5,196 bases of DNA from an uncultured Catenibacterium sp. (GCF_900540665.1 NZ_UQGV01000106.1:1-5196), one strand, 5' to 3'. Positions 1-5,196 are shown, counted from the stretch's first letter. Notes: generated from the sequence alone by a model not told the origin. Made by a program: numbers and translations.

Positions 1-54
1 CAATTATCTAACATGATGAGGTCTATTTCTATCCACTATATTATTTGGCGCTTA

Positions 55-249
55 CTAAGAATCTACGATCATTGAAACAGCACCGCAAATAAGTGCAGTC
101 ATCATGCCACTTGCATCACCTTTAGGTGAAATAAAACTTACAACGGCAAAGATACCTAAACCACCAACTACATACATCTTTGTAGCCATAGCCCCCATAA
201 TAGCGCCACCTACTGGTCCACCAATACAAGAGAATACAAATGGCGTTAA
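55..249 (-). pseudogene. C-terminal remnant of a PTS EIIC permease (beta-glucoside/sucrose type)
   Basis: Reading leftward from the end of the dehydrogenase terminator, an open frame gives about 63 residues up to a TAG at 55-57. It contains the segment TPFVFSCIGGPVGGAIMGA, then a GGLGIF stretch and FISPKGD. This resembles the last part of the EIIC membrane domain of beta-glucoside or sucrose PTS permeases, where an (I/A)GGAxGGA helix is followed by GGLGIF and a short polar loop. An intact EIIC domain has several hundred residues; here the N-terminal bulk is missing. There is no ribosome binding site or credible start, and the homology begins right after the T-tract of the neighbouring terminator. 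The usual last hydrophobic helix also appears cut short at IVDS. It is therefore most likely a decayed fragment left by deletion or rearrangement and not a working gene. The family call rests on motif recognition only. Confidence 0.6.
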
Positions 250-274
250 AAAACAGTAGAGTCTCTCTACTGTT
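248..274 (-). terminator. Rho-independent terminator of the dehydrogenase gene
   Basis: The minus strand forms a perfect 10-bp stem (AACAGTAGAG paired with CTCTACTGTT) around a 3-base AGA loop, followed by a T-run at 248-253. The stem starts inside the dehydrogenase TAA stop codon (273-275), so transcription would end almost directly after translation. This closes the zinc-ribbon protein/dehydrogenase unit. The EIIC remnant begins immediately beyond the T-run. Confidence 0.88.
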
Positions 275-1220
275 AATAACCTTTCTTACGATCGACAAGG
301 TTTTCTAATGGTTCCTGATTCTTTAAGTGATTAAGATTTCTAATAACTAACTGTGTAAAGTAATCCTGTACACTCTTCCAGTGATAGCCCCCAGAACAAT
401 GAGGTGTAATCATCACTCTTGGGTTTTTCCATAATCGTGAATCAGCTGATAATGGTTCTTCTTCAAAAACATCAAGTAATGCCCCACCAATAGACTTATT
501 GTCCAATGCCTCTAATAAAGCGTATGTATCAATCACATTGCCTCTTCCAACATTACACACAACAGCGTCACTCTTCATTAATGCGAACTCTTCATGACTT
601 AACATATGAAATGTAGCATTTGTAGATGGGAGTGAGCTAATAATATAATCCATTTTTGGTAATACATCATGTAATTCTTTAGATGTAATGATTTCATCAC
701 AATCTGGATGTTCCTTATAAGAATTTCTTAGTCCTATCACATGGGCCCCTAGTACCTTTAATACTTTCGCAAATTCAGTACCTATATCGCCTACTCCAAG
801 TAATAAGACATTTGAACCATAGATTTCTCTACCAGTAAATAATGGTGCCCATCTAGTTTCCTTCTGTCTATCATAATAGAAACGCAGATTCTTATTAAAG
901 CTGAAGATCATCCCCATCATATGTTCACAAATAGCATGACCATAACTGCCACTCGCGTTTGTAAGAAGTGTTTGTCTATTTAAGATATTTGGTAGAAGAA
1001 ATTGATCATTTCCTGCACTATTTAATAATAGTGCCTTAAGTGTCGGTCTATTTAAATTAAATTGGCGTGGTGGATTTCCTACAATAACATCGGCTTCATC
1101 AATTATTTCCTGTGTTAAATCTTCTTTATTAACTCTTAAGAGATTCATACCAGAACATGATTGACGAATCAAATCAATATTTGAATCATCAATTGCTGGA
1201 ATAAGTAATACCTTCAACAT
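273..1220 (-). CDS. D-isomer-specific 2-hydroxyacid dehydrogenase
   Basis: A 315-residue cytoplasmic NAD(P)-dependent oxidoreductase of the family that interconverts 2-oxoacids and D-2-hydroxyacids. The N-terminal about 95 residues and the C-terminal tail form the substrate domain. The Rossmann fold sits in the middle with the glycine motif GVGDIG at 142-147. The expected catalytic residues are present: Arg226 in NVGRGNVID, Glu255 in DVFEEEPL and His274 in TPHCSGG. The acidic residue expected at the end of the second Rossmann strand for NAD is replaced by GLRNS (163-167), which suggests NADP preference as in GhrA-like glyoxylate/hydroxypyruvate reductases. Length is normal for the family. The ATG at 1220 follows AGGGGGA (1227-1233) with 6-base spacing, and this site overlaps the stop codon of the upstream zinc-ribbon gene, 11 bp away. 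That indicates an operon and probable translational coupling. The exact substrate cannot be read from the sequence; alternatives include D-lactate or phosphoglycerate dehydrogenase-like paralogues. Confidence 0.93.
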   Translation of the reverse strand: MLKVLLIPAIDDSNIDLIRQSCSGMNLLRVNKEDLTQEIIDEADVIVGNPPRQFNLNRPTLKALLLNSAGNDQFLLPNILNRQTLLTNASGSYGHAICEHMMGMIFSFNKNLRFYYDRQKETRWAPLFTGREIYGSNVLLLGVGDIGTEFAKVLKVLGAHVIGLRNSYKEHPDCDEIITSKELHDVLPKMDYIISSLPSTNATFHMLSHEEFALMKSDAVVCNVGRGNVIDTYALLEALDNKSIGGALLDVFEEEPLSADSRLWKNPRVMITPHCSGGYHWKSVQDYFTQLVIRNLNHLKNQEPLENLVDRKKGY

Positions 1221-1231
1221 ATTTCGTCCCC

Positions 1232-1627
1232 CTAAGTTCTTTTGATAAACTTAGTATTACACTTTGGACAGCTGATTTCAATCTTTCCACGTCCTTTTGG
1301 CACACGAACAACCTGTTTACATGTAGGACATTTATAATATTTATGTGTTTTATCTTTTCTTTTATTCTTAAAGAAGTTCACTTTCTTAGTGATAGGTGCG
1401 ATAAGCTGTAAATATTTCTGATTTTCCTGATAACGTTTATAGATATTCCTAGAAAATATTCTAAAATAAATATAAATCATCAAGAGTAAACTGAGAATCA
1501 TACATACTTTTGAACTAGTAAAAAGAACGATGATTGCGAGAATAAATAATAAATACATGAGATGAGTGTTGAGCTTATCTGCTCCACCATATCTTCCCTG
1601 CATGAATCGAATAAATTTTTCTTTCAT
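1232..1627 (-). CDS. Small two-helix membrane protein with C-terminal zinc ribbon
   Basis: A 131-residue protein of unknown function. A basic N-terminal segment with a RFMQGRYGGADKLN motif (7-20) leads into two closely spaced hydrophobic helices at about 22-38 and 41-56. A strongly basic linker (about 60-97) follows, then a zinc ribbon whose ligands are two CPxC knuckles: Cys100/Cys103 and Cys120/Cys123. Both ends are predicted to be cytoplasmic, so the ribbon would face nucleic acid or protein partners inside the cell. The start is placed at the ATG at 1627 because GGAGG (1634-1638) lies 6 bases upstream; a start 6 codons earlier at 1645 would place that site inside the gene. Similar small membrane zinc-ribbon proteins starting with an RFMxGRYG-like motif are, as I recall, widespread in Firmicutes without an assigned role. 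It shares a transcript with the dehydrogenase that follows. No function is proposed. Confidence 0.85.
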   Translation of the reverse strand: MKEKFIRFMQGRYGGADKLNTHLMYLLFILAIIVLFTSSKVCMILSLLLMIYIYFRIFSRNIYKRYQENQKYLQLIAPITKKVNFFKNKRKDKTHKYYKCPTCKQVVRVPKGRGKIEISCPKCNTKFIKRT

Positions 1628-1659
1628 AAAATACCTCCGTTGCATTAATATAGTCTCGT

Positions 1660-1665
1660 ATTATA
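1660..1665 (-). promoter_or_regulatory. Possible -10 element for the zinc-ribbon/dehydrogenase operon
   Basis: A perfect TATAAT on the minus strand lies about 32 bases upstream of the chosen start codon, just after the htrA terminator. No good -35 hexamer is seen 16-18 bases further up; that stretch is the T-rich terminator tail. It would act as a weak or activator-dependent promoter, giving a leader of about 25 nt. Confidence 0.45.
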
Positions 1666-1680
1666 AACTAAATATTAACT

Positions 1681-1702
1681 AAAAAAGGACATTTCTGTCC
1701 TT
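1681..1702 (-). terminator. Rho-independent terminator of the htrA-like gene
   Basis: On the minus strand AAGGACA pairs with TGTCCTT (1685-1691 with 1696-1702) across a stable GAAA tetraloop and runs into a six-T tract (1681-1686). It begins 8 bases after the protease stop codon. A further GGACA lies just upstream (1705-1709), giving the stem a second possible partner. It leaves no room for a missing PDZ domain downstream of the protease. Confidence 0.85.
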
Positions 1703-1710
1703 CTTGTCCA

Positions 1711-2601
1711 TTACTTACTCTTATTGATAAGGTCTTTCGCAATCTTTAATGCTGTATTTGAAGGAATCGCAAAGCCTAGACCTTCACTGTTTGTATCTGA
1801 TGATTTCGCATTAACGATACCAATCAGATCACCATTCCCATTAAATAATCCTCCACCAGAGTTACCTGGAGAAACAGCTGCATCTGTCTGAATAACTGAA
1901 ATAGTAATTGTCTTAGTTGAGCTATATAGCTGACCAAAACGTCCATAGTTACTAGATGAAGATGTATCATCATTGTCTAACTGTACTGTGATTTTACGAT
2001 TTAAGGCAGAGACGATACCTGAAGTAATAGAATCACTAAATGTACCTTCTGGATTTCCTACAGCGTAAGTTGACTGACCTTGAACTAATTTATCACTATT
2101 CGCAAATGTTGCTGGTTTTAAATTAGTCGCATTGATTTTAAGTACTGCAATATCGTTATCACTATAGCTTCCTACAAGTGTTGCGTCATATGTTTTATTG
2201 TCACTTGTAGTAACCTTGATTGTGCTTGCACCAGATACAACATGGGCACAAGTAATAATATAACCATCACTGCTCATGATTACTCCTGAACCTGCCCCAC
2301 TAGATACCTGTGAACCATACCAGAAGTTATCTCTTGAGATATTTTCTGTTGTAATTGCTACAACACTTTTTGTCATCTTAGAAGAGATGCCTGAAGCATC
2401 CTTTGAGGTACCTACTGCTTTAGTTGTAGTCGTCTGAGTTACAACTGTAGTACCCTGGTTATTCATAAAATAAGAACCAGCTGCACCTCCACCAAAACCT
2501 AATGCCACCACTATAAATGCCTTACCTATATTCTTGCTTAAACGATTTAATTTCTTTTTATTCTGCTTTTCATAAACATCTTTTAAATTTTCGTTGTTCA
2601 T
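1711..2601 (-). CDS. Membrane-anchored HtrA/DegP-like trypsin-fold serine protease lacking a PDZ domain
   Basis: A 296-residue envelope protease. A cytoplasmic, lysine-rich N-terminus (1-27) precedes one hydrophobic anchor at about 28-46, then a Ser/Thr-rich linker (50-75), so the protease domain is expected outside the membrane. The catalytic triad is complete: His120 in ITCAHVVSG, Asp150 in SDNDIAVLK and Ser248 in SPGNSGGGLFN. The SSGAGSGVI segment (100-108) is the usual strand leading to the His. The protein stops at about residue 296, right after the conserved GLGFAIPSNTA region. Typical HtrA proteins continue with one or more PDZ domains; here a stop codon and terminator follow. A low-complexity insertion (about 209-229, Asp/Ser/Tyr-rich) sits in the loop before the active Ser strand, roughly where regulatory loops L3/LD lie in HtrA. 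The start at 2601 has a weak site, GAGAGTGG (2606-2613), 4 bases upstream. Likely role: quality control or processing of exported proteins. Confidence 0.92.
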   Translation of the reverse strand: MNNENLKDVYEKQNKKKLNRLSKNIGKAFIVVALGFGGGAAGSYFMNNQGTTVVTQTTTTKAVGTSKDASGISSKMTKSVVAITTENISRDNFWYGSQVSSGAGSGVIMSSDGYIITCAHVVSGASTIKVTTSDNKTYDATLVGSYSDNDIAVLKINATNLKPATFANSDKLVQGQSTYAVGNPEGTFSDSITSGIVSALNRKITVQLDNDDTSSSSNYGRFGQLYSSTKTITISVIQTDAAVSPGNSGGGLFNGNGDLIGIVNAKSSDTNSEGLGFAIPSNTALKIAKDLINKSK

Positions 2602-2626
2602 AATACCACTCTCACTTTCTGATTCT

Positions 2627-2632
2627 AGTATA
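2627..2632 (-). promoter_or_regulatory. Possible -10 element of the htrA-like gene
   Basis: TATACT on the minus strand lies 25 bases upstream of the start codon. No convincing -35 is visible at 16-18 bases distance (3 of 6 matches at best). Further upstream are two TGTGG copies on the plus strand (2655-2659 and 2664-2668), spaced 9 bases, which could be a tandem activator site. A stress protease with a poor -35 and an upstream direct repeat fits regulated expression, but this is inference. Confidence 0.35.
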
Positions 2633-2680
2633 TATCTGAAACTTAATACCTAAATGTGGTTTTTGTGGGAAAATATGTTA

Positions 2681-3424
2681 TTACATATCTATTCCTGCAT
2701 ATTTTAAGAATTTCTTTTCATTAAGTATACCATTTGTAAGAAACTCTCCATCTCTAAATAATGCATAAGTAGAAACAGGAGAAGAAAGATTCTGTGCCTG
2801 TTCACGTGTTGTGATATGTATCGTTTTTAATGGGATGTTATACTCTTTTGCAGTTTCTTCTATACGTGGTACCCAGTAATCAGTAAAAGGACATTGATCT
2901 GTATAATATAGGACAAAGCCTTGATTATTGATATGCGGATGTTTGGCACATTCTTTAAACTGTGGTGGATTACCATCAGATAATGGAAGATACATTAATA
3001 TAATTCCATTGTCTGATTCATCAGCTATCTTAAATCCTTTATGAGCAAGGTATTTATAATCAGAAAGGAATTCTTTCTTACGTCCTTTAGAAGATAGGAT
3101 ACATAATCCTTTATATCCTTTATTGCGTGCATCTTCTATGCAGTAATTTAATAGCTCACTAGAATAGCCATGGCCCTTCATCGAACCAGATACCCACAAA
3201 CAATTAATATACATATAATCATGAGAGTTAAGAGGTATCCAGGCATATTGATCTGGAATATATTCAATGAAGCATTTTCCTCTTTCTTCACTGCGGTAGA
3301 ATACTAAACCTTCATCAAATCTTTCTTTTAACCATTCTTTCTTTTTTAGACTCTTCTTATTAGACATGGCACAGCATATATGTTCCTTGTCTATATTGTC
3401 TCTATTTATAATAATATAGTTCAT
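2681..3424 (-). CDS. GNAT-family N-acetyltransferase with YoaP-type C-terminal domain
   Basis: A 247-residue cytoplasmic protein with two parts. Residues 1 to about 148 look like a GNAT acetyltransferase: the acetyl-CoA pyrophosphate loop is in WVSGSMKGHGYSSELL (77-92), with the (R/K)GxG core at 83-86, followed by the GYKGLCILSS strand and a HKGF segment near 128-131 typical of GNAT C-termini. Residues from about 150 match what I know of the YoaP-like domain, including YYTDQCPFTDYW (173-184) and a Pro-containing SSPVSTYALF strand (214-223). That pattern looks like a thioredoxin-type fold in which the CxxC is reduced to a single Cys178 in CPFT. Length agrees with full YoaP proteins. The start at 3424 follows AGGAGG (3430-3435) with 5-base spacing. 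The gene lies 35 bp after murI, with a terminator hairpin between and no room for a promoter there. The acetyl acceptor is unknown. Confidence 0.88.
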   Translation of the reverse strand: MNYIIINRDNIDKEHICCAMSNKKSLKKKEWLKERFDEGLVFYRSEERGKCFIEYIPDQYAWIPLNSHDYMYINCLWVSGSMKGHGYSSELLNYCIEDARNKGYKGLCILSSKGRKKEFLSDYKYLAHKGFKIADESDNGIILMYLPLSDGNPPQFKECAKHPHINNQGFVLYYTDQCPFTDYWVPRIEETAKEYNIPLKTIHITTREQAQNLSSPVSTYALFRDGEFLTNGILNEKKFLKYAGIDM

Positions 3425-3438
3425 ATTTTCCTCCTAGT

Positions 3439-3459
3439 AAAAAAGCCATATATGGCTTT
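3439..3459 (-). terminator. Palindromic terminator or attenuator between murI and the GNAT gene
   Basis: AAAGCCATA/TATGGCTTT at 3442-3459 is a perfect 18-base palindrome followed on the minus strand by six Ts (3439-3444). It begins directly after the murI stop codon (3460-3462). The plus strand also ends in a short T-run, so it could work in both directions. The GNAT ribosome binding site starts only 3 bases beyond the tract, so either the hairpin is leaky or the GNAT gene has a promoter inside murI. Confidence 0.75.
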
Positions 3460-4227
3460 TTATATGATTGGTGTATTCATAAATGCTTTATAGATAGGAA
3501 TTTCATCTTCCTTAGATGAACCATAAAGAATATCTCCTTCTTTCTGGTCATTTAAACAGTCACATTCCTTTAAGCAGTTATATAAGTGTTTACTTGTTCC
3601 ATAGGCACCATCAAACATTGGAATATCACCTAATACTTGTGCTATCTGATTTTTCACAAATGGATAATGTGTACAGCCTAGTACGACACTATCTACCTTT
3701 CCTTTATAAGGACCAATGAGATCAGTCAGTAAATCAATCAAATCAGGCTTATCTAAGTTACCCTGTTCAATACGTTTCGCAAGCCCATAACATGGTACTG
3801 GAATAATAGTCGCAGATTTATCATATCTTTCAGCTAATTGATGAAACTTATCTAAACGTAATGTATTAGCTGTTGCCATTACAAGTATACAGCTATTCTT
3901 TTTAGAAAGTGCTGCTGGTTTTAATGCAGGTTCTATACCAACGACAGGAATATCTGTATATTTCTCTCTTAATAATGTCACTGCTGCACTTGTGGCTGTA
4001 TTACAGGCAATTACAATCGCTTTTAAATGCTTCTTCTTATTCATATTATCGATTGCGGCAAGTGTTAATTGTTGGACATCTTCTAATGTCCTTTCCCCAT
4101 AAGGTGCATTAAGTGAATCACCAAAGAAATAAAGATTTTCTCCTGGCATCATTTCATGAATGGCCTGTAAGACACTCACTCCTCCGACACCTGAATCAAA
4201 TACACCTATATATTCTTCTTTCTTCAT
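3460..4227 (-). CDS. murI: Glutamate racemase
   Basis: Interconverts L- and D-glutamate without a cofactor, supplying D-Glu for peptidoglycan in the cytoplasm. The 255-residue protein has all family signatures in order: GVFDSGVGG (8-16) with Asp11 and Ser12, FFGDSLNAPYG (35-44), IACNTATS with catalytic Cys75 (73-80), GIEPALKPA (98-106) and LGCTHYPF with the second catalytic Cys185 and His187 (183-190). Length is at the short end of the usual 255-270. The ATG at 4227 is chosen because GGGAG (4236-4240) lies 8 bases upstream and the DSGVGG motif falls about 10 residues in, as expected. An in-frame TTG at 4266 would lie upstream of the predicted transcription start, its next codons running through the -10 box, so it is discarded. 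The gene has its own promoter and is divergent from the phasin-like/ubiB pair. Confidence 0.97.
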   Translation of the reverse strand: MKKEEYIGVFDSGVGGVSVLQAIHEMMPGENLYFFGDSLNAPYGERTLEDVQQLTLAAIDNMNKKKHLKAIVIACNTATSAAVTLLREKYTDIPVVGIEPALKPAALSKKNSCILVMATANTLRLDKFHQLAERYDKSATIIPVPCYGLAKRIEQGNLDKPDLIDLLTDLIGPYKGKVDSVVLGCTHYPFVKNQIAQVLGDIPMFDGAYGTSKHLYNCLKECDCLNDQKEGDILYGSSKEDEIPIYKAFMNTPII

Positions 4228-4254
4228 ACTGATATCTCCCTCTTTCGTTTCTCC

Positions 4255-4284
4255 ATTATAACACAATTATTAATTCATGGTCTA
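4255..4284 (-). promoter_or_regulatory. murI promoter
   Basis: A perfect TATAAT (4255-4260) preceded by TG one base upstream (extended -10) lies 18 bases downstream of TAGACC (4279-4284), which matches TTGACA in 4 of 6 positions. Transcription would start near 4248, leaving a leader of about 20 nt that carries the GGGAG site. This supports the ATG at 4227 as the true murI start. Confidence 0.72.
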
Positions 4285-4290
4285 TATGAC

Positions 4291-4319
4291 TTAACCGTAG
4301 GTTTTAGTTGTGATAAAAT
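4291..4319 (+). promoter_or_regulatory. Promoter of the phasin-like/ubiB operon
   Basis: TTAACC (4291-4296, 4 of 6 matches to TTGACA) and TAAAAT (4314-4319, 5 of 6) are separated by exactly 17 bases, with TG one base upstream of the -10. Transcription would start near 4326, immediately before the ribosome binding site, giving a very short leader. Its -35 lies only 6 bases from the -35 of the murI promoter on the other strand, so the two polymerases would compete for space. Confidence 0.68.
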
Positions 4320-4343
4320 AGTATTTGAAAGGAGGTTTGTCAA

Positions 4344-4604
4344 ATGGCTATGAGTGAATTGTTGAAAAAGACAGTACTTGTAGGTATTGGCGCAGCTGCT
4401 GAGGTCGCTGATCGTTCTAAAGACTTAACAGATAGTCTTGCGAAAAAAGGTCAGGATACTATCAATAAAGGACGTGCGATGAATGAAGAACTAAAAAGAA
4501 AAGCACGTGAAGACTTGTTAGAACATGTAGAAAACATGACTGAAGAAGAACGTGCAGCTTTACGTCAGAAGCTTGATGCATTAGATCATGAAGAAGATCA
4601 GTAA
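4344..4604 (+). CDS. Phasin-like small helical protein
   Basis: An 86-residue, highly charged protein that looks entirely alpha-helical. The N-terminal stretch SELLKKTVLVGIGAAAEVAD (4-23) is an amphipathic to hydrophobic Ala/Gly/Val helix. Next comes a KDLTDSLAKKGQDTINKGR turn region and a long Glu/Lys/Arg helix (about 46-80) with heptad-like Leu/Ala spacing, ending in an acidic tail. This matches the phasin family-like proteins of Firmicutes, often found beside AarF/UbiB genes; the true phasins coat polyhydroxyalkanoate granules, but that role is not implied here. The start at 4344 has a perfect AAAGGAGG (4328-4335) 8 bases upstream, the strongest translation signal in the window, so the protein is probably abundant. 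Its last 17 bases overlap the proposed start of the kinase-like gene, suggesting co-translation. A membrane- or lipid-surface adaptor for that partner is an inference. Confidence 0.83.
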   Translation: MAMSELLKKTVLVGIGAAAEVADRSKDLTDSLAKKGQDTINKGRAMNEELKRKAREDLLEHVENMTEEERAALRQKLDALDHEEDQ

Positions 4605-5196
4605 TATTAAACGTATGAGAGAAATACTCTCTATTATCAAGAAACATGATATTAAAAGTGGTCTGACTCCTATTAAGGCAAGAGAAATGATTGAAGATCT
4701 TGGTCCTACTTATGTCAAATTAGGACAGATCATGTCAATGCGTAGTGATCTGATACCTCTAGAATACTGTAAAGAGTTTGAGAAACTAAGAGCGTCTATT
4801 GCACCTCTTAGTTTTTCTACTATTCGTAATATTATTGAAGAAGAACTAGAACAGCCTATAGAGAATGTATTTAAAGATATAGATGAAAAGCCGATTGGAT
4901 GTGCGTCTATTGCACAGGTTCATTTAGGACATCTACTCAATGGAGAAACAGTTGTTTTAAAAGTTCAAAGACCACATATTCATGAAATAATGGAAGCTGA
5001 TGTACGTATTATGCATAAGTTTCCACGCGTGTTGAAGATGGTGACGGGTACAGGTGATCTGATTGATTATCGTTCTATTATTGATGAGTTATGGCGTACA
5101 AGCCAGACTGAGATGAACTTTCTCAATGAAGCCAATAATATGAATGTCTTTGCGAATAATCAAAAAGAGATACGTTATATTAAAGCACCTCATGTT
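4588..5196 (+). CDS. AarF/ABC1/UbiB atypical kinase-like protein, 3' truncated by the window edge
   Basis: The first 203 residues of a UbiB-family protein kinase-like ATPase; complete members have about 500 or more residues and usually end in membrane helices, which lie outside the window. Family signatures are present: the KxGQ motif in GPTYVKLGQIMSMRSDLIP (39-57, Lys44/Gln47), the A-rich-type nucleotide loop as GCASIAQVH (104-112), the ATP-site Lys125 in VVLKVQRP, and the ExxF..EANN motif (EMNFLNEANN, 175-184). Proteobacterial UbiB supports ubiquinone synthesis; in anaerobic Firmicutes the role is unsettled and probably concerns lipid or isoprenoid handling. The start is uncertain. ATG at 4588 overlaps the phasin-like gene by 17 bases and keeps a basic N-terminal helix; ATG at 4615 is nine codons later. 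Neither has a clear ribosome binding site, so translational coupling to the upstream gene is likely. An in-frame TAG at 4582 rules out earlier starts. Confidence 0.93.
   Translation, partial: MKKISNIKRMREILSIIKKHDIKSGLTPIKAREMIEDLGPTYVKLGQIMSMRSDLIPLEYCKEFEKLRASIAPLSFSTIRNIIEEELEQPIENVFKDIDEKPIGCASIAQVHLGHLLNGETVVLKVQRPHIHEIMEADVRIMHKFPRVLKMVTGTGDLIDYRSIIDELWRTSQTEMNFLNEANNMNVFANNQKEIRYIKAPHV

Noticed and set aside
1..54. Possible start of another minus-strand gene (ATG at 12-14)
   Set aside because: Only four codons fall inside the window and no clear ribosome binding site precedes it; nothing can be supported in this stretch.
1628..1645. Six-codon N-terminal extension of the zinc-ribbon protein
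   Set aside because: It would place the strong GGAGG site inside the coding region; that site is correctly spaced for the ATG at 1627.
2673..2688. Inverted repeat ATATGT/ACATAT overlapping the GNAT stop codon
   Set aside because: A 6-bp stem made almost only of A-T pairs with a short T-run broken by Cs; too weak to call a terminator.
3516..3719. Plus-strand open frame of 67 codons
   Set aside because: It lies antisense within murI, has no ribosome binding site, and its translation shows no recognisable motif; murI has complete catalytic motifs.
3909..4112. Plus-strand open frame of 67 codons
   Set aside because: Antisense to the conserved core of murI, with low-complexity Leu/Tyr-rich translation; a shadow of the real gene.
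4228..4266. Thirteen-codon N-terminal extension of murI from a TTG codon
   Set aside because: The extension runs through the -10 box and lies upstream of the expected transcription start; the ATG at 4227 has a well-spaced ribosome binding site.
4462..4647. Minus-strand open frame of 61 codons
   Set aside because: Antisense to the phasin-like gene and the start of the kinase-like gene; its Leu/His-rich translation mirrors Glu/Lys codons on the other strand.

Overview
The window is AT-rich, low-GC Gram-positive chromosomal DNA. Strong AGGAGG-type ribosome binding sites, tight intergenic gaps, short hairpin-plus-T-tract terminators and the protein styles (MurI, PDZ-less HtrA, YoaP-type GNAT, AarF/UbiB next to a phasin-like protein) all point to Firmicutes. 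An anaerobic gut lineage of the Erysipelotrichia/Coprobacillaceae type is my best guess, but it is an inference from style and was not tested by any search.

Layout: a divergent promoter region at about 4248-4326 splits the window. Leftward (minus strand) run murI (glutamate racemase, 3460-4227), a GNAT acetyltransferase with a YoaP C-terminal domain (2681-3424), a membrane-anchored HtrA-like serine protease without a PDZ domain (1711-2601), a small two-helix membrane protein ending in a zinc ribbon (1232-1627) and a D-isomer-specific 2-hydroxyacid dehydrogenase (273-1220). Beyond the dehydrogenase terminator lies a headless 63-residue piece of a PTS EIIC permease (55-249), best read as a pseudogene. 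Rightward (plus strand) run a phasin-like helical protein (4344-4604) and an overlapping AarF/UbiB kinase-like gene that leaves the window at its right edge.

Transcription units inferred from signals: (i) murI, followed by a perfect 18-bp palindrome with a T-tract and then, only 35 bp later, the GNAT gene, which probably depends on read-through; (ii) htrA, with its own terminator; (iii) the zinc-ribbon protein plus the dehydrogenase, 11 bp apart, closed by a strong terminator whose stem includes the dehydrogenase stop codon; (iv) the phasin-like gene plus ubiB, coupled by overlap.

Functionally this is a mixed housekeeping and envelope neighbourhood: D-glutamate for peptidoglycan, an extracytoplasmic protease, a membrane zinc-ribbon protein and a membrane-associated atypical kinase. 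I found no CRISPR array, tRNA, rRNA, transposase or intact mobile element, and nothing that clearly amounts to an undescribed system. The points most worth checking are the PDZ-less protease, the EIIC remnant butted against a terminator, and the phasin-like/UbiB pair.
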